Shown piece by piece: positions 13,339-21,700 of a DNA stretch of 34,701 bases. Source of the DNA: an uncultured Prevotellaceae bacterium (GTDB lineage Bacteria > Bacteroidota > Bacteroidia > Bacteroidales > Muribaculaceae). Under the pieces are notes generated by a model that was given only the letters and a program-made list of their open reading frames with translations, did not search any database and was not told the origin of the DNA. The stretch is taken from positions 1 through 34,701 of the forward strand of contig CAMJZF010000016.1 of assembly GCA_946410125.1 (NCBI GenBank), read 5' to 3'. Position 1 is the first letter of the stretch. Each line of letters begins with the position of its first letter. The translations under genes and the position numbers were made by a program.

Positions 13339-15804
13339 TCAAGCTGGGTCTACGTCGAAGTAGAGGCGTGTTGAGCGCATGCGCGAGTCGAGGCCCAGCA
13401 GTTGTTCGTAGAGGTCGCGCAGTATCTTCTTCACCTTCACCATCGAGGCGCTGAGCTCCATCTTGAGGACTATCTGGCGAATGTACATCGTCTGGACCTT
13501 CGACACCATCGGGGCCTCGGGGCCAAGCACTCGACTGCCAAACACCTGCCTTAGCATGTTGCTGTAGCGCAGTGCCATTTCCACAACCACATCGTCCTGC
13601 TTGTGCTTGAGGTAGATGTTGATAACCTTGGTAAATGGCGGATAGCCAAACTTTTGCCTGTCGGCAATCTCCTGTTCATAGAACCCCTTGTAGTCATGTT
13701 CCATGACACGCTCAATCACGGGATGGGTGGGGTTACTGGTTTGGACAATCACCTTGCCCTGCTTGGTCTTGCGTCCGGCACGGCCTGCCACCTGCTCCAG
13801 CATGTTGAATGCCCGCTCGTGGCTGCGGAAGTCGGGGAAATGTATCATCGTGTCGGCATTGAGGATGCCCACGATGCTCACCGCGTCAAAATCAAGGCCT
13901 TTAGTCACCATTTGAGTGCCGACGAGGATGCTCGTCTTGTGTTCCGAGAATTCATTGATGATGCGGTCGTAGCTCGTCTTGCTGCGTGTGGTGTCGAGGT
14001 CCATGCGCGAAATTTTCTCGCCGGGGAATACCTTGTCAATCTCGTCCTCAATGCGCTCGGTGCCATATCCCACCACCTCAATGCTTGCGCTGCCGCAGGC
14101 TGGGCACACGGTGGGCAGCGTGATGGTGTGGCCACAATAGTGACACGTGAGGGTATCAACATGGCGGTGGTAGGTGAGCGTCACGTCGCAATTCACGCAT
14201 GTAGGCACCCAGGCACACTGCTTGCATCGCACCATTGGCGCATAGCCGCGGCGGTTTTGGAACAGTATCACCTGTTCGTCGTTTTTCAGAGCCTTGCGGC
14301 ACTCGTCAATGAGTTCTTGCGAGAACATGCCGCTCATCTCGTGCTTTTTCCAAGCCTTTTTCAAGTCGATAAGCTGAACCTTTGGTAATTCTATGTCGTC
14401 ATATCTTGTGAGAAGTTCCACGTGCCCATATCGTCCGGTCAATGCTTTGTAATAGGTGTCGATTGCCGGTGTTGCCGAGCCGAGCACCGTCTTAGCGCCA
14501 TGCATGTGAGCCAGCAGTATGGCAGTGTCGCGGCCGTTATAGCGTGGTGCAGGGTCTTGCTGCTTGTAGCTGGAGTCGTGTTCCTCGTCAATTATTACAA
14601 GCCCTAAGTTGCTGTAGGGCAGGAACACGCTCGACCTTACGCCTATCACCACACAAGGCTCGCTCGAGGTGAGCAGCTTCTTCCAGATGTCGACGCGCTC
14701 ATTATCGCTGAACTTGCTGTGGTAGATTAGCAAACGTTCGCCAAAGACGCGCTGCAGCCGCTGTGTGAGCTGGGTGGTCAGGGCAATCTCTGGCACGAGG
14801 TAGAGCACCTGCCTGCCAAGCTCCAGGGCATCGTTGATGAGGTGCATGTAAATCGAGGTCTTGCCGCTCGATGTCACTCCGTGCAACAGTGTTACTGCCT
14901 TGTCGTTGAAGCTGTTGTGCAGTTGCTTGTAGGCCGCCGTCTGTGCCGCCGACAGGGTGGGGAGCTGCACGAGTCCGGTGCCGAGCATCTCAAAGCGGTT
15001 AATCTCGCGCTTGTAAATCTCAAAGAGTCCATTCTTGCGAGCGGCGGCAAGCACCGGCTGAGTGCATCCAGAACGCTTGAGCAGTTCTTCCTGAGTCACT
15101 TCCTGCACGGGCTTGCTGTGCTGCAGCCAGCGTGAGAGGTCGAGGTAGGCAAGCAGCAGCTGTTCCTGTTTCTTGGCACGGCGCACCTTGTCAAACATGG
15201 CGTGCAGCGTCGCCTCGTCGTCACGCTCTATTGTCAGGCGCACGCAGGTCTCGGTCTTGGGGCGATAGTTGTCCATAACCCGCTCTGCCACATGCACCGC
15301 CCCTTTGTCTAACAGGCGGCTCACGATGCTCTCCACGTTTTTGAAACCGGTGGCGTTGGTCAGCTCGGTAATCTGCACCTTGCCGCGCTGGTTGGTAAAG
15401 TCGAGGATCACACGCTCGCGGTCGTTCAGCTCGCCCGGAGTGTCCTCCTCATAGTCGGGATTGGGGCTGATAAACGTTTCGCTTTCAACCTTCAGTCCAC
15501 TTGGCACTGCTGCCTTATACACCTCACCCACGGTGCACAGGTAGTAGTCGGCTATCCACTGCCAGAATTTGAGTTGCGGATGTCGCAGCACGGGACCCTC
15601 GTCGAGCAGCGCAAGTATCTCCTTTACCTTATAGCCTTGCGGCTCAATGTCGTGGGTCATTACCACAATAGCGGTGTAGTATTTCTTGCGACCAAAGGGA
15701 ACCAGCACACGATAGCCCGCCCCAACGCTCATCGTGTCGGGGATGCGGTAGGTGTAGGTGCCTTGAACCGCCAGCGGCAATACTACTTCGGCAAACTGTG
15801 ACAT
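13339..15804 (-). CDS. priA: Primosomal protein N' (replication restart helicase PriA)
   Basis: 821 residues. PriA recognises stalled replication forks and reloads the replisome through a 3'-5' helicase. N-terminal 3'BD domain (VVLPLAVQGTYTYRIP, RVLVPFGRKK), Walker A GVTSSGKTS near residue 310, DEEH box (VIIDEEHDSSYK), the zinc-binding insertion with Cys pairs CKQCAWVPTC, CVNC, CHYCG and CPACG, and helicase motifs GTQMVTKGLDFD and QVAGRAGR. All key residues are present and the length is usual for Bacteroidetes. The -7 box TAGCTTTG at 15809-15816 begins with the TAG stop of the upstream AAA gene and lies four bases before the ATG. Confidence 0.97.
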   Translation of the reverse strand: MSQFAEVVLPLAVQGTYTYRIPDTMSVGAGYRVLVPFGRKKYYTAIVVMTHDIEPQGYKVKEILALLDEGPVLRHPQLKFWQWIADYYLCTVGEVYKAAVPSGLKVESETFISPNPDYEEDTPGELNDRERVILDFTNQRGKVQITELTNATGFKNVESIVSRLLDKGAVHVAERVMDNYRPKTETCVRLTIERDDEATLHAMFDKVRRAKKQEQLLLAYLDLSRWLQHSKPVQEVTQEELLKRSGCTQPVLAAARKNGLFEIYKREINRFEMLGTGLVQLPTLSAAQTAAYKQLHNSFNDKAVTLLHGVTSSGKTSIYMHLINDALELGRQVLYLVPEIALTTQLTQRLQRVFGERLLIYHSKFSDNERVDIWKKLLTSSEPCVVIGVRSSVFLPYSNLGLVIIDEEHDSSYKQQDPAPRYNGRDTAILLAHMHGAKTVLGSATPAIDTYYKALTGRYGHVELLTRYDDIELPKVQLIDLKKAWKKHEMSGMFSQELIDECRKALKNDEQVILFQNRRGYAPMVRCKQCAWVPTCVNCDVTLTYHRHVDTLTCHYCGHTITLPTVCPACGSASIEVVGYGTERIEDEIDKVFPGEKISRMDLDTTRSKTSYDRIINEFSEHKTSILVGTQMVTKGLDFDAVSIVGILNADTMIHFPDFRSHERAFNMLEQVAGRAGRKTKQGKVIVQTSNPTHPVIERVMEHDYKGFYEQEIADRQKFGYPPFTKVINIYLKHKQDDVVVEMALRYSNMLRQVFGSRVLGPEAPMVSKVQTMYIRQIVLKMELSASMVKVKKILRDLYEQLLGLDSRMRSTRLYFDVDPA

Positions 15805-15808
15805 ACTA

Positions 15809-15816
15809 CAAAGCTA
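15809..15816 (-). promoter_or_regulatory. -7 box of the priA promoter, overlapping the upstream stop codon
   Basis: Minus-strand TAGCTTTG, a perfect TAnnTTTG; its first three bases are the stop codon of the AAA/DUF4143 gene. Four bases separate it from the priA ATG, predicting a leaderless transcript. No TTG at the expected -33 spacing was found. Confidence 0.5.
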
Positions 15817-17163
15817 AATGATTTGAGACAAATCTATTGTATAGTTAATACTGCCGGAAGAGCCCTTCTTCAAGAACATAGCCATGTAAATGGGCATGTA
15901 GGTGATGTTCCCATCGATGCTGACATTAGAATTACAAAATACATAAGCATTGTCTATGTCATAATCGCTATTTGAAATTATGTTGCGTAATGCGCGGTGA
16001 CGTTCATAATCTTTTCCCGATTTTATTTCTAATGGTATGACTTTGCCGTTTTTCTCGATTAGAAAATCAACTTCTCCTTGTTTTTTGCTGTTGAAGTAAT
16101 ACAAGTTGAAGCCATGAGCATGTAATTCTTGTGCTATAAAGTTTTCATAAATTGAACCATAATTGATTGACTCATCACCGTTTAATAATTTTAACTGAAT
16201 GCCATCGGCATATTGCTGAGCAAGCAAGCCGACATCTGAAAGGAATAATTTAAACAAATTCCGTGTTCGCGACAGCACGAGTGGTGATTTTGGTTCATCT
16301 ACGTTGTAGACAGGAATAGCAACTCCAGCATCTTTGAGCCAAAGAAAACTGTTCTCCAAACGAGAGAATTTTGCTTTTTCGTTCAGCTTTTTAAGCACAA
16401 AACGTTTGTTCTTTGCATTGAGCTCGGGTGCTATGAGTTCGTATATTTCTTCAATGTAGAGTTTGTGTTTTGGATCATACTTTGAAATGTCTTTTTTGTA
16501 CATTTCAATAATTGATGATTGAACTTCCATTACCTGGTAAAGGTCACTATTATCAAGGTAGGATTGTACCACGGCAGGCATACCGCCTACAATTAGATAT
16601 AACCTATATATTTGCATCAACTTTTCATGAACAAACTCATCGATTGCCGTTTTCTGAGTCCAGCATTTTTTAATTGTTTCGATGATGTCCGCTCTTATTC
16701 CTAAAGCTGTCATGAATTCTTCATAATCAAGTGGGAACATTTCTATAATTGACATGTACCCCACAGGCAGAGACCTTATATTGTTGAGGTCAACTCCGAG
16801 TAATGACCCACTTAAAATATAGCTGTAACGACCATCTTCTACCAGAAATTTTATTGCTGTAATGATTTCGGGACATTCTTGAACTTCATCAAAGAAAATT
16901 AGCGTTTTTTTTGCAATTAGCGGTTTGTTCGATAATAATGACAATCGCATTAACAGGTCATTGGCATTTGTGGCTTTTACTATAGCTTGAGCAGCAGTTG
17001 GATTATCGGCAAAATTGAGCTCAAGGAAACATTCATAATTGGTATTTCCAAACTGCCTGATAGAATAAGTTTTTCCAACCTGACGTGCGCCTGTGACAAG
17101 CAACGCATGGTTGTTGTCTTTAAAAAAACGTGCTAATGTACTGTCAATCTTTCGTTTAATCAT
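15814..17163 (-). CDS. AAA ATPase with C-terminal DUF4143 (AAA_14/DUF4143 family)
   Basis: 449 residues. Walker A GARQVGKT (25-32), Walker B TLIFFDEVQECP (~86-97), sensor-like LSGS, and a C-terminal DUF4143 region with a nuclease-like motif (GEVDFLIE near 364, then LEIKSGK near 380), recalling the PD-(D/E)xK fold. Such proteins are common and scattered in Bacteroidetes; their biological role is not settled, and some are linked to defence or mobile DNA. The gene is clearly AT-richer and has different codon use from priA and its other neighbours, suggesting transfer. Two 20-bp direct repeats overlap its promoter. It ends five bases before priA with the stop in the priA -7 box. Confidence 0.9.
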   Translation of the reverse strand: MIKRKIDSTLARFFKDNNHALLVTGARQVGKTYSIRQFGNTNYECFLELNFADNPTAAQAIVKATNANDLLMRLSLLSNKPLIAKKTLIFFDEVQECPEIITAIKFLVEDGRYSYILSGSLLGVDLNNIRSLPVGYMSIIEMFPLDYEEFMTALGIRADIIETIKKCWTQKTAIDEFVHEKLMQIYRLYLIVGGMPAVVQSYLDNSDLYQVMEVQSSIIEMYKKDISKYDPKHKLYIEEIYELIAPELNAKNKRFVLKKLNEKAKFSRLENSFLWLKDAGVAIPVYNVDEPKSPLVLSRTRNLFKLFLSDVGLLAQQYADGIQLKLLNGDESINYGSIYENFIAQELHAHGFNLYYFNSKKQGEVDFLIEKNGKVIPLEIKSGKDYERHRALRNIISNSDYDIDNAYVFCNSNVSIDGNITYMPIYMAMFLKKGSSGSINYTIDLSQII

Positions 17164-17184
17164 ATTATTGTCGTTTTTTCAATA

Positions 17185-17215
17185 CAAAATTAATAGATTT
17201 TGTCCGTTTTTCCAA
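17185..17215 (-). promoter_or_regulatory. Promoter of the AAA/DUF4143 gene
   Basis: Minus strand TTG (17213-17215), 20 bases, TAATTTTG (17185-17192), a perfect -7 box. Leader about 18 bases. The -33 element is within the proximal copy of the 20-bp repeat. Confidence 0.75.
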
Positions 17216-17249
17216 GGTTTTTTCAGGCCATTTTGTCCGCTTTTCCAAG
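17197..17249. repeat. Two 20-bp direct repeats, 33 bp apart, on the AAA gene promoter
   Basis: Copy 1 at 17197-17216 and copy 2 at 17230-17249 differ by one base (TGTCCGTTTT versus TGTCCGCTTT in the core). The distance of 33 bp is close to three helical turns, and copy 1 covers the -33 element. This is the layout of paired operator sites. Confidence 0.8.
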
Positions 17250-17290
17250 AAAAAAGCAAAAATCAGTATTTTTTTGAAGTGTTCAATGAA

Positions 17291-18073
17291 CTAAGGCAAG
17301 GGGGGCGGCAGCTCTTGGTAGTCTACATCTACGGTCTTGCTGGCACTGCTGTACTGTGGCAGCAGCATGGTGCGCCGCAGGTTCATGCTCAGCTGTTTGG
17401 CCTGGGGCTTGAAAGTCTTGTAGGTGAGCACTCCCGATATTGCGCCGCTCACGATAGGTATCAACTTAACCATCCCTTCCCCCACGCTGCTCTTTGAGAT
17501 TTCCAGACCTATCTTTTTGGCGATTTTTCTCACGGTAATCTGCAGTGCGCCATTTGAGAGGGCATATTCAGGCAGCTTCTTAATCACCTGGCGTTTAAGC
17601 ACTTCGCCAAGCTCTTGCAACGCTTTGGTGGCGATTGCCACCCCTGTCATCACGCCCACAAAAAGGGTGAGCACGCTGGTGGCGCTCTTCGACAGTTGGC
17701 CGTTCTCGTCGCGCATGTCGGGGAAGCCGTAGATGTAGGCAAGCTTCTGGCCAACGATAAACACATGGTAGTAGAACTGGGCTATGTCGGTGGGTATGGT
17801 GCCGAGTGTTGCCCAGCCGCCCGGCATCCCCATTGCTGCCGAGAGCAGCGTTACCTTCTTGGTGTGCGACTTGATGCAGTTGGCAGCGAGTTTGTCAAGA
17901 ATCACGTCTGGCACCACACCTGCTGTCCCTCGCTCCACGGCAGCATCGATGTGGCTGCCAAGGCAATAGCCCTTGAGTGCGCTTCTCAAGAACTTCTCGC
18001 GGTCTACTGCCACCCCCGGCAACTTGAGCGCTGAGCTCATTATCTTGCTCCAAATAGTGTTTTCTGTTGCCAT
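17291..18073 (-). CDS. EcsC-family-like protein
   Basis: Start at the ATG at 18073 (MATENTIWSKIMSSALK), 260 residues; the longer frame from 18166 is rejected because a good promoter (18103-18136) lies within it. The central segment (AAMGMPGGWATLGTIPTDIA, then QFYYHVFIVGQKLAYIYGFPD) resembles the EcsC family; several hydrophobic helices (VLTLFVGVMTGVAIA, LIPIVSGAISGVLTY) suggest membrane association. The C-terminus is rich in Pro (ELPPPLP). EcsC was first found with an ABC transporter in Bacillus but its molecular function is not known. No transporter is adjacent here. Upstream of the AAA gene but with separate promoters, so not necessarily linked. Confidence 0.65.
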   Translation of the reverse strand: MATENTIWSKIMSSALKLPGVAVDREKFLRSALKGYCLGSHIDAAVERGTAGVVPDVILDKLAANCIKSHTKKVTLLSAAMGMPGGWATLGTIPTDIAQFYYHVFIVGQKLAYIYGFPDMRDENGQLSKSATSVLTLFVGVMTGVAIATKALQELGEVLKRQVIKKLPEYALSNGALQITVRKIAKKIGLEISKSSVGEGMVKLIPIVSGAISGVLTYKTFKPQAKQLSMNLRRTMLLPQYSSASKTVDVDYQELPPPLP

Positions 18074-18102
18074 AGCCAAAATTTTTTTGTCGATAACGGT
18101 TA

Positions 18103-18136
18103 CAAAACTAATACAATTCATTGAAATTATTACAAA
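18103..18136 (-). promoter_or_regulatory. Promoter of the EcsC-like gene
   Basis: Minus strand TTTG (18133-18136), 22 bases, TAGTTTTG (18103-18110), a perfect -7 box. Leader of about 25 bases to the ATG at 18073; this decides the start. Confidence 0.7.
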
Positions 18137-18231
18137 AAACATGCCAATTAAACCCGAATCGCTCATTAGGATTTCAGGCAGACAATTTTCTCAAACGATG
18201 AACTACGATAAAAAACTATATCCTTAGATGC

Positions 18232-18463
18232 AGGGGCGCTCCTGGTGGAGCTTAAAATTGGGGAAGGTTCGTTGTTCGCACACCGTGCCTTTGGCACGAC
18301 TTATGCTGCTCGCTCCCCCGAACTAAAGGTTTATGCTTCGCTAAAATTTGTTTCACAATTAATGCGCTAACGCGCTAAAATATTTTTTCACTATATGATA
18401 ATTTTAGTGCGAAGCACCTTTTTAATTTTAGCACGCAGTGCTTTAATTTTGAGCGAAGCGACC
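18232..18463 (+). repeat. Intergenic element, copy A
   Basis: Begins AGGGGCGCTCCT..GGAGCTTAAAATT and ends AGCGAAGCGACC. Compared with the reverse complement of copy B (33015-33153) it shares the same order of blocks: the GCTCCT/GGAGCTTAAAATT end, CTAAAATTT-TTTCA-AATTAATG, AATTTTAGTGCGAAGC and AGCGAAGCGACC. Copy A has an extra ~75 bp (about 18260-18334) with the hairpin CGTGCC-TTT-GGCACG, and a further ~25 bp block before its end. GCGAAGC occurs at 18409 and 18453, and its complement at 18335. No reading frame of note. Lies upstream of the 2118-residue protein gene. Confidence 0.8.
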
Positions 18464-18697
18464 TTGAGAACATGAGGGAGATTCCTTGTGTCTTTAATGG
18501 TAATTTATGTATAAATAACAACCGAAAGGGACGTATTTTTATGCTCTGAATGTGTAAGAAGTTGGTTAAGTAACGTTAATACCGTTAAATTATGCTTTTT
18601 TTTAGAAATAATTATTATTATAAGCTTGTGGGTTCCTATCACTTTTTGTTATTTTGCTTGCCTTTTTATGTATAAATATAATGTGTAATGTTACCAT

Positions 18698-18705
18698 TAA
18701 TTTAG
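18698..18705 (+). promoter_or_regulatory. Weak -7 box before the large repeat-protein gene
   Basis: TAATTTAG, one base off TAnnTTTG, 33 bases before the ATG at 18739, with no clear -33 element. The preceding stretch from 18464 is very AT-rich and I see no gene or hairpin in it. Confidence 0.35.
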
Positions 18706-18738
18706 AATAAACTTACAATAATAATAAATTTTCACATC

Positions 18739-21700
18739 ATGAAATTTAAAAAACTACTTTTTCTTCTATTTGCCATGCTCGCCTTCAGCTCAGCATGGGC
18801 AGGTACTTTTGTTAAGGTGAAAAGCCTTAGTGAACTAAAGCCTGATGGGCATTATATAATTGCTTATCAGAATGGAACAAAAGATTTTACTGCAGGGCAA
18901 TTACATTTTTTGAATGCAAATGCAAAATCAAACTGGAATGATTATTTTCAACAAGTGTATTCAAGTGCCACTTACACTTATGTTCCAGATGTGATAAACA
19001 CCGATATCTTAGATAATGCTACAGGCTCTACTACTTGGGGGCCAACAACGATTTTCACAATAGGTGGAGACGAGACAAATGGTTGGACATTCCATACTAC
19101 TGGAGTTGCTTGTGGTGAAAAAGGGCCGTTATCGGGTTATCTCTCTATGGATCCAAATAATAGTACACCAAATGGTGTATATAAATATACTAATAAACTG
19201 CTTGGATTACGTGATAAGGATCCTGCTAGTTGGACTGATTGGGAGAAGAAAAAGAGTACTTGGGATCTGGTTGAAGAAAATGGAGGTCTAATATTTAAGA
19301 ATAGATGCTCAGATGAAACAACAAGCTATTACATCCAATATTATTCTGGCTCAAAGTGTTTTCAACTACGCAGTGGCACAACTCTTCCTCGTGCTTATCT
19401 CTTTATGGAGAAGGAAGTACCTACTTTGAATGCAAGTGTAGAAGAGTTGAGAATTGCATTTAACCAGGAAAAAACTTTTCAAATCACAGGTAAATCATTA
19501 ACCAATAACATTGTAATTTCAAAAGACGATCCGTATGGAATGTTTATAGTCACTCCGTCAACTATTATGCCTAATGTTTCGGGCGAAGTTGATCAGGTTG
19601 TAACTGTGAAATATGTTGGTGCTGCTACATGGAAAAATAACTTTTCATGCACTCTCAATTTGAATTGTAGTGACCTGGATGCACCTGTAGAGATTGCTCT
19701 TTACGGTCACCATCCTACTGAGACTTTTTATGAAACGGCAGGCGATTATTATATTAAGAACAAGGGCAGCAATGCTTATTTGAATCTTGCCGGCGCACAA
19801 ATAGGAACTGTAGCTGCCACCCAAGAGGATGCCGACCTAATTACGCTTGGCTTCGCTTCAAAAGCGATTAAAACTATGTCGCAGACCTATGGTGACATTT
19901 CATTGACCAATGCTATTGCTGCTCTGAAAACTAAAATCACAACAGCTCTTAATGGTGCTGACTTTATATTTAATGAAGGTTCTTCAAGAGGTCAAGCTTC
20001 TTTGGTTAACAAACTCACTACTCTCAAGATGATTGATTGCGGTGACGGTTATGTAAATATTGTCATTGATCTTCCTGATGAGCCCGCAGATGCCAATTTT
20101 GAGTCAATCAAGCAATATCTTCTTGAGAATGTTGATGACCCCCTTATCGGTTACATTACCAACCTGACTACGTGTCGCCGCAACTATTTGGTTGTTGCAA
20201 ATAACACTATCGATTTCTCACTTGAAGAAAGCGATGCCGCCAAATGGAAGCTTGAGGAGTATGTAGCTCCAGTTGATGACCCATTCAACACCGCTGGCGA
20301 TTACTATGTAAGCAACAAGGGCAACAACAAGTATGTTGTAATTGATGCTGAGAACTATGATGCCACTGCTTCGGTGAGCAAGGATCTTGCCGATGTTGTT
20401 ACATTAGTCTTCGAAGGCAATGATGTTACAACAATGAAGCAAAAGGGTGGCGATGGTGATTTGCTTGCTATTCTTGATCGAGTTAAGATTGAGTTGAAAA
20501 CTCGTCTCGATGACAATGGCTATAACAGTGAATTCCTTGAGGAAATGTTCCATGTTAAGCTGGTTAAGACCGAAGACAATGATGGTTCGGTATACTTCTG
20601 CTTCGACATTCCTCGAATTGAAAATATCTCTGCAGTTCGTAACTTCTTGTTGAATGAGGCAGGTCTTCCAGCTAAAGTTACCGGTTACCTTGAGACTCTG
20701 CTCCAACCTGGTAAGCGTGTCTACTTGAACATTACCAACGAAAACGGTGTCTTTGGCTTTACTAAAGACAAAGCAGCTGCTACAAGCAAGTGGATGGTAG
20801 AGGAATATAAGGACAATTTGTTCACGACTCCTGGTGATTACTTGGTAAGCAATAAGGGTAACAGCAAGTATGTTGTTATTGATGCCGAGAATTACAACGC
20901 TACTGCCTCGGTTGACAAAGAGGATGCCGACATTATCACTCTGGGCTTTGACAGCAATGGCATCGTGACAACAATGAAGCAAAAAGACGGTCAAGGCGAA
21001 GGCAGCGACTTGATTGCCACTCTTGAGCATGTGAAGACTGTCTTGAAGAACAAGCTTGAGCAAGCCAACTTGGATGGTAGCTTCGTTGATGAATTGTTCA
21101 AAATCAAGCTGGTGAAGACTGGTGACGAGGATGGCTCGATTTACTTCTGCTTTGACATTCCACAGATTGACCGCCTCGACGATATTCTTGCCGTTGTAAA
21201 TAATATCAACAACGACCGAGTTAAGGATTATCTTAACAAGTTGCTGCAACCAGGCAAGCGCATTTATTTGTGCATTAATGATTTGCAGCAAGGTGATTTT
21301 GACTTCACCCAAGACAAGACTGATGCAAGATCAAGATGGATGGTGGAGGATTTTGTTGCGATACCCGATGAATTCTTTAACACTCCTGGTGATTACTTGG
21401 TAAGCAATAAGGGTAACAGCAAGTATGTTGTTATTGATGCCGAGAATTACAACGCTACTGCCTCGGTTGACAAAGAGGATGCCGACATTATCACTCTGGG
21501 CTTTGACAGCAATGGCATCGTGACAACAATGAAGCAAAAAGACGGTCAAGGCGAAGGCAGCGACTTGATTGCCACTCTTGAGCATGTGAAGACTGTCTTG
21601 AAGAACAAGCTTGAGCAAGCCAACTTGGATGGTAGCTTCGTTGATGAATTGTTCAAAATCAAGCTGGTGAAGACTGGTGACGAGGATGGCTCGATTTACT

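Noticed and set aside
15814-17163. A defence island around the AAA/DUF4143 gene
   Set aside because: The neighbours are priA and an EcsC-like protein, with no other defence genes; one transferred gene is not an island.
17291-18166. Longer start for the EcsC-like gene at 18166
   Set aside because: A perfect -7 box at 18103-18110 lies inside the extension, so the ATG at 18073 is preferred.
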